Assembly: GCA_013214945.1 (NCBI GenBank)
Contig: JABSRT010000033.1
Span: 1-38,187 of the forward strand
Length of the DNA: 38,187 nucleotides
DNA from: Gammaproteobacteria bacterium
GTDB lineage: Bacteria; Pseudomonadota; Gammaproteobacteria; Enterobacterales; Psychrobiaceae
Reading direction: 5' to 3'
Shown: positions 17,243-24,491 of the stretch, in pieces
Layout of the letters: every line of letters starts with the position of its first letter
Position numbering within the stretch: the first letter of the stretch is position 1
Notes under the pieces: model-generated
The model's database searches: none
Told to the model about the DNA's origin: nothing
What the model saw: only the letters and a program-made list of their open reading frames with translations
Program-made: the position numbers and the translations under genes

Positions 17243-18592
17243 TTACTGTTTAACAAAATAAATATGCCAAGCTGCATAGATAAGTGCCGGTGTTACAGCT
17301 GGGTCTAATGACTTAAACTTAATTTGATCCGAAATGATCCCCAATAGATCTCGGGGGTAACATGGCATAAATTGTCGATCATAACGTTGGTGATATTGGC
17401 CTAATAAATGCTGATAAACATTCTCGTCGCAGCTAAGGTTTAGCTGTTTGCAGGTGTCAAACCAGATAGATCGGTATAAGGGCTCAGCTAAGGCGTCGAA
17501 GTGAATTTTATAACCAAGCCGACGTAAAAAAGCCTCGTCAACTAACTCGCGCGGGTTAAGATTGGTTGAAAAAATTAAAATTAATTCAAACGGAATTTCA
17601 AAGTGTTCCCCCGATTGCAAAGACAAAAAGTCGCGTCGCTCTTCCATTGGGATAATCCAACGATTAAACAACTGTTTAGTCGTGACCTTCTGACGTCCTA
17701 AATCATCAATTAACAAAATGCCGTTATTCGCTTTAAGTTGCAGCGGTGCCATGTAAGTTTTGCTGTGCGGATCAAATCTAACTTCTAACATCTCGGCGGT
17801 TAATTCACCGCCGGTGATCCGCAATGGTCTGTTGCAGTTGATCCAGCGCGGATCATGGCCTTTATTAAGATGTAATGAGCAATTTGCTGGGGCTGTTTCA
17901 ATTTTTTGATGCAGCTGCGGATCAAACACCTGAATAATTTCATGCCCGATACTAATGGCGTAAGGAATGAGGACCGAGTCACCAAACAGTAAATTGAGAT
18001 GGCGACAAATATAACTTTTACCGGTGCCAGGTGGTCCATAGATTAACAGCGGCCGATTAGAGTTAAGGGCCGGACCCAGTTTGCCCAACAACTCTGGCGG
18101 CAAGACAATAGACTTAAAAGCATGCTCAATTTGGGTTTTTGTTACCGCATGTGAGCGACTCGATTGCTCACGACAAATGGGGAAATATTGATTTAAGGGC
18201 ACTGGCGCAAGTCCGATGTAACCGCTGCGTGCGACTGCCTGCTGGGCCATGGCTGCACCACCAAGACTTAAACTAAACCGCATCTGGTCATCACTAGTGG
18301 CCTGGCGATTCTCGACCCACCCGAGCTTTTTGGCAACTTTGAGCAGTAGTTCAATGATAGCGCCACACAGGCCTAATTGTATGACCATTTGCTGTTTCGT
18401 GAGTACTCCGCCAATCATTAAATGCTTAAGCAGCAGCTCGAGCAATAATGTTTGAGATAATCCAGTTTGCTCAAGGTTCGTTGGCCGCGGCGCAATTAAG
18501 CTGATGCTGTCAAAATCGGAGTGCAACGCCGGATCTGGTGTTTGCTGTGCCGGCTGTATCGATGTCGGCTGATTTGAATCTGAATCAAGCAT
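17243..18592 (-). CDS. AAA+ ATPase in Tad operon, function unknown
   Basis: A 449-residue AAA+ protein when started at ATG 18592, which lies 2 nt past the tadV stop and has a TAGGAG ribosome site; an upstream in-frame start would overlap tadV. An N-terminal region with helix-turn-helix character (LLLKHLMIGGVLTKQQMVIQL) precedes the ATPase core: Walker A GPPGTGKSYI, Walker B GILLIDDLGRQ, sensor-1-like FSTNLNPREL and FLRR near the likely arginine finger. It is distinct from TadA and TadZ and has no counterpart in the classic 14-gene tad list. Its place between tadV and rcpC suggests a conserved accessory role in pilus assembly or control. Cytoplasmic; no membrane segment. Confidence 0.8.
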   Translation of the reverse strand: MLDSDSNQPTSIQPAQQTPDPALHSDFDSISLIAPRPTNLEQTGLSQTLLLELLLKHLMIGGVLTKQQMVIQLGLCGAIIELLLKVAKKLGWVENRQATSDDQMRFSLSLGGAAMAQQAVARSGYIGLAPVPLNQYFPICREQSSRSHAVTKTQIEHAFKSIVLPPELLGKLGPALNSNRPLLIYGPPGTGKSYICRHLNLLFGDSVLIPYAISIGHEIIQVFDPQLHQKIETAPANCSLHLNKGHDPRWINCNRPLRITGGELTAEMLEVRFDPHSKTYMAPLQLKANNGILLIDDLGRQKVTTKQLFNRWIIPMEERRDFLSLQSGEHFEIPFELILIFSTNLNPRELVDEAFLRRLGYKIHFDALAEPLYRSIWFDTCKQLNLSCDENVYQHLLGQYHQRYDRQFMPCYPRDLLGIISDQIKFKSLDPAVTPALIYAAWHIYFVKQ

Positions 18593-18594
18593 TG

Positions 18595-19170
18595 TTATAA
18601 AGCTCCTAACGTGAAATATTGGCTCCACTGGGCGTAAACATTGATGACATCTTGGTCTAAAAGACAGGCCCACAGCCATCCTAATGCTAATGCTGGCGCA
18701 TAAGGCACCTGTTTAGATGCAATTTCATCGTGCTCGGGTTTAAAATAATGGCGTAAATACAAACAATCCCAATAACGTTTAAATGTTTTGCCAATACCGC
18801 GTAATCCACTGTGGTAAACCACCAGCAAAATGCTGGTTACAGAGCCTGCGACAATGCCATAAGCCAAACTCCATAACAGAAGTTGTGGCCCAACTAATGC
18901 GCCAATACCCATCATTAATTTAACGTCTCCGGCACCTAATATCCGCGTAACAAAAGCCGGGAATAGTAAACAAAATGCCAGTGTCGCGCCGTAACTTGCG
19001 GTTAAAAACCCGTCAAAGTGTTGATAATAACTATTAAGCCCAAAACCACTGATTATCGCCAGTAAGCAAAGCAGATTAGGGATTTTGTGGCTGGTTAAGT
19101 CGAAGCCGATTGCGGCAATAAAAAAGCAACAAGCAAGCAGCAGTTGTAAGATTAGTTGAATGTCTGTCAT
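18595..19170 (-). CDS. tadV: TadV/CpaA prepilin peptidase
   Basis: A 191-residue A24A-type aspartic peptidase that would process the Flp pilin and TadE-like proteins. The catalytic aspartates are D24 (AIGFDLTSHKIPN) and D82 in the GAGDVK motif. It is all hydrophobic helices with short loops and lacks the N-terminal methylase domain of PilD, which is typical of TadV. It follows flp after 94 nt; that gap contains two small stem-loops. The downstream AAA+ gene begins 2 nt after its stop. Confidence 0.93.
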   Translation of the reverse strand: MTDIQLILQLLLACCFFIAAIGFDLTSHKIPNLLCLLAIISGFGLNSYYQHFDGFLTASYGATLAFCLLFPAFVTRILGAGDVKLMMGIGALVGPQLLLWSLAYGIVAGSVTSILLVVYHSGLRGIGKTFKRYWDCLYLRHYFKPEHDEIASKQVPYAPALALGWLWACLLDQDVINVYAQWSQYFTLGAL

Positions 19171-19204
19171 AACAATTCCTGTTGCTTGTTGACGTTAGTA
19201 CAAC

Positions 19205-19260
19205 CTCACTAGGTGAGCTTAAGGACAACGTCGGGTTTAATTACAGGGGCGAAATCGCCC
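19205..19260 (-). promoter_or_regulatory. Two small stem-loops between flp and tadV
   Basis: GGGCG (19247-19251) pairs with CGCCC (19256-19260) and CTCAC (19205-19209) with GTGAG (19213-19217). Such hairpins just after a major pilin gene often protect its mRNA and lower readthrough, which would raise flp over the assembly genes. The stems are only 5 bp and no U-run is present, so this is tentative. Confidence 0.35.
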
Positions 19261-19264
19261 ACAA

Positions 19265-19441
19265 TTATGGCGCACCAATTGCGGCGCCTAATTCCGTTAT
19301 TTTTCCCGTTGCATTAGTCCCTAAGGTGGTAAACGCACCAATCATTGCACTAACAACCAAACCTCCGGCAATGGCGTACTCAACTGCAGTTAAACCACTT
19401 TCATCTTTAATAAATTGTTTAATTAACGCTTTTACTTGCAT
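19265..19441 (-). CDS. flp: Flp-type major pilin
   Basis: A 58-residue prepilin beginning MQVKALIKQFIKDESG. I start at ATG 19441 (GGAG about 8 nt upstream); longer reading is upstream sequence only. The processing site is G16/L17, followed by TAVEY with Glu at +5 and Tyr at +6, the Flp signature, and then a hydrophobic helix (AIAGGLVVSAMIGAF). The mature pilin would be about 42 residues. It is the first gene of the operon and the only flp copy in the window. The promoter should lie in the AT-rich DNA to its right (about 19500-19600). Confidence 0.95.
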   Translation of the reverse strand: MQVKALIKQFIKDESGLTAVEYAIAGGLVVSAMIGAFTTLGTNATGKITELGAAIGAP

Positions 19442-19987
19442 GATATTTCTCCACCAGTAATTAATAAATTGGCGATTAACCAGACGATAAATCAATATAA
19501 CTATCGGAGCATTCGCTTAGAAATTATTGATATACGTGTGATTAACAGCTCAAGTTAAAGGTAGCATAGCCCTCCGACGGTTTGAGGCTGATTAATTAAC
19601 TGATCTGGTTGGCGATGTAAGCAAGTAACAATTGGTGGCCGCCGGTTAAACGTTATCAGCTGAGCAACTCGAATAATCAACGAAAAACAGCGATTGTTAG
19701 CGTAATTGATGAAGGTCAGCGCCAAAATAATGGTATGAATGTTGGTTAGTCGCTAAACAGCGATGACGAGAGCCAATATTGCTCATAATGAGCGCAATTA
19801 TAATGGGGGTTACTTTGGAATGTTTTGGTTAAATTAGACCAGTAATTAAATCAGTGGGGGGCTGCAATTTATGTTGTTTTACCACCAGCAGTACCACTCA
19901 TAATTAATGATAATCATTTTAAATATCATTATATTAATCTCGATATATTTAACCCGAATTATCCACTAATGTTAACGGCTAAAACGT
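19442..19987. other. Intergenic stretch upstream of flp
   Basis: About 545 bp with no supported gene. It must hold the Tad operon promoter on the minus strand; a loose candidate is TTGAGC with an AT-rich -10 region near 19520-19553, not good enough to call. I looked for the missing C-terminal part of the neighbouring transposase-like gene in the downstream DNA and did not find an obvious continuation. Confidence 0.5.
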
Positions 19988-20428
19988 TCAATAAAGCAGG
20001 TGTAAATAATTATCTCGTAGCGAATAACCAAGCCGGTTTAATAAGCGATATACGGCAGATTTTTCATATTCAACGCCAAAAGTTCTCAAGATATAGGCTT
20101 GAATATCACTGCCGTCAATTTGTGTGTCAGTAACATGGCTGACAGCTTGATTAAGATACAGCTCTAGCTGCTCTAATTGGTCCAGTTTTAATGAACCAGG
20201 TCGTCCGGGATGTTTTTTATCGATTAACCCTGCTAAGCCATTGGCCAAGTATTTACTGATCCAGCCATTAACACTGGTTCGGCTAACTTTTAAATACCGC
20301 GCAATCTGATAACGCGATTTTCCTTCATTAAAATGAATAATCGCTAACAGTTTTAGTTTCATTCGGGCATTTTTCTCTTTCTTAGCCAAAATATTAAGAT
20401 CTACGTTTCCCGCGACAGGTAAATTCAT
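19988..20428 (-). CDS. IS630-type helix-turn-helix protein without DDE domain
   Basis: A 146-residue protein with two DNA-binding modules typical of the N-terminal half of IS630/Tc1-like transposases: a first HTH (KLLAIIHFNEGKSRYQIARYLKVSRTSVNGWISKYLANG, about 25-64), the linker GLIDKKHPGRPGSL, then a second winged helix-turn-helix (IDGSDIQAYILRTFGVEYEKSAVYRLLNRLGYS, about 103-136). Intact transposases continue for 180-200 residues into a DDE catalytic domain; here it stops at TGA after LRDNYLHLLY. It begins 3 nt after the L,D-transpeptidase stop with a GAGG ribosome site, so it looks co-transcribed. It is either a truncated transposase or a domesticated regulator. Confidence 0.78.
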   Translation of the reverse strand: MNLPVAGNVDLNILAKKEKNARMKLKLLAIIHFNEGKSRYQIARYLKVSRTSVNGWISKYLANGLAGLIDKKHPGRPGSLKLDQLEQLELYLNQAVSHVTDTQIDGSDIQAYILRTFGVEYEKSAVYRLLNRLGYSLRDNYLHLLY

Positions 20429-20431
20429 TCG

Positions 20432-21919
20432 CTATATTCCTCGATCTAATTGATAAATATCGGGTCTTAACTGCAATGTGCCAGCCGCATCTATCCAGCT
20501 GGTATGGTAGGTGATAAACACTGGTAGTGGCTGTGACAAGGATAAACTTCGCGTGCTAGCTTGGCGCAATAGGCTCTGCATATTGATGCCGTTGAGTTTC
20601 GGATCGGTTTTGAACAAATAATCACTGAGGTTATTGGCATTGGCCAAACGAATACAGCCATGACTCAATGCCCGGTGGTTATTAGCAAACAAATATTTAG
20701 CCGGGCTATCATGCAAAAAAATTGCTTGCCTATTGACAATCAAAAATCGAAGTTTCCCCAGCGCATTGCGAGGTCCCGCCGCCTGAACTAATCGGTAGCG
20801 CTGTAATAGTGGGGCTAATCGTTGTTGGGCCTGATCTGGAATTGTGCGCCTAAGCGGATTAGTCACTGCGCCTTGGTGCAGCTCGAACCCCTGATGATTT
20901 AAAATACCGGGTTGCTGACGATGAAGCGGCAACAGATCGGCGCGGATTATTGAGTTTGGTGGTGTCCAGGTCGGGTTAATCGTTAAACCTGTTAAGGTGG
21001 TGGTTAAACGAGGTGTTGGCCAATCGGCACGACCGACAATAACAGGCATTTTAAAAGCCAATTCTCCTGCATGATATAACATCAACTGATATTGGGGAAT
21101 GTTAACCCTTAGGTAGCGCTGTGGCAGTTGTGCTGGTAACGAAAACCACCGCCACAGGTTAGTTTGCATTTGCCTTATCCGCTGCGTCGGTGTCACATTT
21201 AGTGCGTTGGTTGTTGCCTTATTTAACTGCCCCGTCGCAACCAGACCATGACGGCGCTGGAACCGCTTTAAACCATCAATAAGATCAGGATCAAAAATAT
21301 CGGCCCGCGATGTTCTTTCAAAACTAGTCCGATCAACACTATTGCCGTGAAAAACAGTATCGTCACTACGAGCACGCAGATCTCCTAACCATTGCAGCAT
21401 GACTCTAAGTTGGCTTATTGGATGATGGCGCTGACCGAGTCGATAATCTTTAGGAGTTAAGCTTGGCCATTGTATGACAATTGAAGATTGATACTGTTGG
21501 ATCATCGCTCGAAGGCGGGTCACCTGATCGTGCATCGGTAAGCGATGGTGTAAATATTGAGCCAGTTGAGCAACCGTTGTGACATTAGCAGCCTCAACTC
21601 CGTTATGCTGAGTATTTAATATTTGAACCAAAGAGAGAAGCTCAGGGGATAATATTAATTGATCGCGTGATAGCGATGAATTGGTCAATGGCTTACCGCC
21701 TAAATCTTGTTGCAGTTGCTGTAACACCATAACCGTCAGTTGATATTGGTTGTCGCCTAAACTTACTTTTTGAACGGTAGGTAAAAGTGGAGCTGGGCTT
21801 AATGTTGCTCTTTGTGTTTGTATATGAGGCGCAGAACTGACTATGATACTACGACAACCCGCACCCAAAGTGCTCAGCGCCATGCAGAGTATCATTCGTG
21901 GCATCAGTGTCTGCTTCAT
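20432..21919 (-). CDS. L,D-transpeptidase (YcbB/LdtD-like lipoprotein)
   Basis: A 495-residue protein when started at ATG 21919 (MKQTLMPRM), which has an AGGGA ribosome site and gives a lipoprotein signal with lipobox STLGAGC. Its layout is like E. coli LdtD: an N-terminal scaffold; a peptidoglycan-binding domain (DLIDGLKRFQRRHGLVATGQLNKATTNAL); and a YkuD domain with NTRQYLRV-type VNIPQYQLMLYHAGELAFKMPVIVG leading to the catalytic SHGCIRLAN. The Cys in SHGC is the nucleophile. It makes 3-3 peptidoglycan crosslinks or anchors proteins in the periplasm. It is not a full-length LdtD match in its N-terminal part as far as I can judge. Confidence 0.88.
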   Translation of the reverse strand: MKQTLMPRMILCMALSTLGAGCRSIIVSSAPHIQTQRATLSPAPLLPTVQKVSLGDNQYQLTVMVLQQLQQDLGGKPLTNSSLSRDQLILSPELLSLVQILNTQHNGVEAANVTTVAQLAQYLHHRLPMHDQVTRLRAMIQQYQSSIVIQWPSLTPKDYRLGQRHHPISQLRVMLQWLGDLRARSDDTVFHGNSVDRTSFERTSRADIFDPDLIDGLKRFQRRHGLVATGQLNKATTNALNVTPTQRIRQMQTNLWRWFSLPAQLPQRYLRVNIPQYQLMLYHAGELAFKMPVIVGRADWPTPRLTTTLTGLTINPTWTPPNSIIRADLLPLHRQQPGILNHQGFELHQGAVTNPLRRTIPDQAQQRLAPLLQRYRLVQAAGPRNALGKLRFLIVNRQAIFLHDSPAKYLFANNHRALSHGCIRLANANNLSDYLFKTDPKLNGINMQSLLRQASTRSLSLSQPLPVFITYHTSWIDAAGTLQLRPDIYQLDRGI

Positions 21920-22379
21920 TAATTTATCCCTATGAATGTCGCCTAATAGTATTTGGCACAGCAAGGCTCTTACTTCTTAGTTCTACTTAACTCAAATGAG
22001 CTCTAACCAACTAGTGCAATACTTATACCGATGCTTTGTTAGGGGGTAGCTAAATAATCTTTAGAATTTTTATAGTTAAAAATCATAATAATAGCCATTA
22101 ACTTGAGCCTAAACATTTAAGCGGTTGAGCTCAAATAACCGTGACATCGCGCCGCTCAAGTCACTACGATTGCAATTTGCATCGCACAATTATAAAAATA
22201 AGGATGTAAAAAAGGATTTTAAAAGTTATTGCAGGAACAAATGACGAAGATTTAAGGGGCTAGGAGTGATTGTTACTGTTGTAGTTGAGGGTTAAACAAC
22301 CATAACCAAGGATGTTATTATGGTTGTTTTGTTCTTGATGAGATTTACTAAAATAGCCTTTTACTAATTTGAGTCTAAC
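21920..22379. other. Intergenic stretch with hairpin
   Basis: No gene is supported. It contains the promoter region of the transpeptidase gene on the right side and the stem-loop at 22294-22329. Nothing else recognisable. Confidence 0.5.
22294..22329 (-). terminator. Stem-loop after the PhyH dioxygenase gene
   Basis: A perfect 12-bp stem (AAACAACCATAA / TTATGGTTGTTT) with a 12-nt loop, about 50 nt past the stop of the minus-strand dioxygenase gene. The 3' arm ends in a T-run on both strands (TTTTG on plus), so it may work in both directions. Confidence 0.5.
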
Positions 22380-23162
22380 TCAAGCCAGCGACTTTAACGC
22401 GAGTGTATTAACAAATAACCTTGGATCGTCAATTTTATCTAACATCGAGTCATCCGGTAGGCAATCGTCGTCAACATAATCAGCAAAATTACCTGTGGGA
22501 TCAAAAATTAAGATATCAAGCGCTAATCTGTCTAAGCCATATAAACCACGATGGATCATATCAGCCGAAAAAACTAACAAATCACCGGCGGCTAAGTTAA
22601 TTTCTTTACCACCAGCGAGACTTTCATTACTGTCTCTGCCCTTTTCTTCTAGGCGCACCGCTAGTTCTTCATCACTATCCCAGCGCTTATGCGTACCAGG
22701 AATTAGTTCCATGCCGAGTTCATCAAACAAAGGGACCCGCAAATGCAAAACTTGGGTTTCCTCAATCGCTTTTTTTTGCCCTGCAATCTCATAATCATAT
22801 TGACAGTCTCGATGCCAAAAGCTGTTTTGTTGTTGATTAAACGGGTTAAAGAATAATTGAGTATTCATAAAAGCTGGCTTAGTTGGGATCACCGAATCGA
22901 CCACTGCCATTATTTTTTTAGAACTGATAAAGTTAAACAGCTTAACCCTATCGTCAGGTTCTAAGTACCTGCTACCGGTAATTAACGATGAATTGAACGC
23001 GTCTTCTTGATAAAATTCTCGATTATCGCTTTTCCATAACTGATGAAATTTTAATATTACATTTCTCAGCGCTGTAAGTTCAGACGGATTAAAGTAATTT
23101 TTAATGACAAAGTAACCTTGCTCGTCATAACTACTCTTTAATTGACTACGATTTTCTACCAT
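22380..23162 (-). CDS. Phytanoyl-CoA dioxygenase (PhyH) family oxygenase
   Basis: A 260-residue Fe(II)/2-oxoglutarate-dependent oxygenase. I prefer ATG 23162 (MVENRSQL) over the in-frame GTG 18 bp upstream, because GGGAAAGTGG can serve as ribosome site. The iron-binding HxD is H117-R-D119 (SFWHRDCQYDYE), the distal His is H204 (DMIHRGLYG) and the nearby R in LDRLALDIL is placed to bind 2-oxoglutarate. The N-terminus (YDEQGYFVIKNYFNPSEL) and EETQVLHLRVPLFDELGMELIPGTH are typical of the family. Substrate unknown; family members hydroxylate lipids, ectoine or secondary metabolites. It stands alone with no obvious biosynthetic partners. Confidence 0.88.
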   Translation of the reverse strand: MVENRSQLKSSYDEQGYFVIKNYFNPSELTALRNVILKFHQLWKSDNREFYQEDAFNSSLITGSRYLEPDDRVKLFNFISSKKIMAVVDSVIPTKPAFMNTQLFFNPFNQQQNSFWHRDCQYDYEIAGQKKAIEETQVLHLRVPLFDELGMELIPGTHKRWDSDEELAVRLEEKGRDSNESLAGGKEINLAAGDLLVFSADMIHRGLYGLDRLALDILIFDPTGNFADYVDDDCLPDDSMLDKIDDPRLFVNTLALKSLA

Positions 23163-23310
23163 TAACGACCACTTTCCCACAGATTATCAGCACAATATTG
23201 ACGACAAGATTTTAATGGCGCCATGCTACCAAATAATTACGTGGTTTTCATTAGTCGCTTGGTTTTGATTGTGATTGACCGCTCATTCGTTAAGTATATT
23301 ATCAAGGTTA

Positions 23311-23949
23311 TTAACTGCCCTCAAAGCTGCCTGTCGTCAGAAATTTTTTTACCGCGATTAGAGTCTCATTGCTGTGGTGTATTTTGGTGTGGCTATAATG
23401 CAGAATCTTAAACTCATCCATATCAGGTGTTTTTACCGCTGAAATTTCGACTCGACCATCACTGGCATTGGACAAAAACAAACGCCCGATAAGTCCCTGG
23501 TTGTGACTGCCAGCGATAAGTCCAATTTTGAAGTTATGGTGCGATGTGAACGTTGGGTATTTAAGATTAGGTAAAAGATTGGTTATCGGTTTAAATACAG
23601 TCGCATATAAAGGAATGCAGTTGGCGATAGCTGCTAACTTAGATCCGCCATGTGGGGTTGCAATAAAGACACAATGGCCAACATTTTGTTGTTTAATTGA
23701 AGCAATCAATGATCGTGTAATAAGACCGCCCATGCTATGGGCAACGTAATTGACGACATCAACGCCGTGCACAATGTCTTTAATCTGGTGATAAAGTGCG
23801 TTACGGCACTGCTCAAGACTACCGAACCTTGCCGGTAAATTTACAGCGAAAACATCAAAACCAGCCTGCTTTAGACCTGTCTCAAGATAAGCCATGTCCG
23901 AAATGTTTTTATTGAAACCATGGACAAGAATGGTAATCTCTGTGCTCAC
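23311..23949 (-). CDS. Alpha/beta hydrolase, lipase-like
   Basis: A 212-residue alpha/beta-fold hydrolase starting at GTG 23949 (MSTEITILVHG), with AGGAC upstream. HG at residues 10-11 forms the oxyanion strand, the nucleophile elbow is AHSMGG with Ser72, and the family-typical FIATPHGGSKLA follows near 95. The His is probably in LHYSHTKIHHSNE near the C-terminus. No signal peptide, so it is cytosolic. It most resembles PGAP1/lipase-like esterases of unknown substrate. It is divergent from the neighbouring phospholipase A2-like gene. Confidence 0.82.
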   Translation of the reverse strand: MSTEITILVHGFNKNISDMAYLETGLKQAGFDVFAVNLPARFGSLEQCRNALYHQIKDIVHGVDVVNYVAHSMGGLITRSLIASIKQQNVGHCVFIATPHGGSKLAAIANCIPLYATVFKPITNLLPNLKYPTFTSHHNFKIGLIAGSHNQGLIGRLFLSNASDGRVEISAVKTPDMDEFKILHYSHTKIHHSNETLIAVKKFLTTGSFEGS

Positions 23950-24032
23950 AACGACTTTAGTCCTTTGTTAATGATATCAATTGTATTTAAATAATTGTGG
24001 CTGCAATCAACGTTTTTCAATCATGGATATTT

Positions 24033-24443
24033 ATGCGTATTATTTTTAGCTTGTTATGTGTTTTTGCCACTAATGCTGTGCAGGCAGAAAACATAAAACA
24101 ATTTACTTCTGACGGCTGCAGTGTTTTTCCTGATGGTACCTTTAGTCAGAAAAAATTATGGTTGTCGTGTTGTACCGCTCACGATTACACTTATTGGCAA
24201 GGGGGTACCTATCAGCAAAGGCTAACTTCGGACCAGCAGTTGCGCCAATGTGTTGCTGAAATAGGAGAACCTCAAATTGCTAATTTGATGTTAGCAGGTG
24301 TTCGTGTCGGAGGCAGCCCTTATTTTCCTACGTCATATCGGTGGGGTTACGGTTGGTCATATCCACGTTGGTACCAGCCATTAACGGCCAATGAGCTGCA
24401 AAAAATAGCGAGCGAGAAAAGCGGCCTCAACACTAGCCAGTAG
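24033..24443 (+). CDS. Secreted phospholipase A2-like protein
   Basis: A 136-residue protein started at ATG 24033, which gives a clean signal peptide (MRIIFSLLCVFATNAVQA/E). The mature part has the prokaryotic phospholipase A2-like arrangement: FTSDGCSVFPDG, then CCTAHDYTYWQGG with His50-Asp51 as the putative catalytic pair next to Cys46-Cys47, then RQCVAEIG. The pattern SDGCS...CCxxHDxxYWxGG recurs in many marine bacterial hypothetical proteins. Calcium-loop residues are not obvious, so activity is inferred from motif only. Its 3' end is convergent with the large fusion regulator gene. Confidence 0.72.
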   Translation: MRIIFSLLCVFATNAVQAENIKQFTSDGCSVFPDGTFSQKKLWLSCCTAHDYTYWQGGTYQQRLTSDQQLRQCVAEIGEPQIANLMLAGVRVGGSPYFPTSYRWGYGWSYPRWYQPLTANELQKIASEKSGLNTSQ

Positions 24444-24491
24444 CGACAGTAGTAGCAGTTAAGGTCAACATGGCCAATAGTTGTATTCGCT

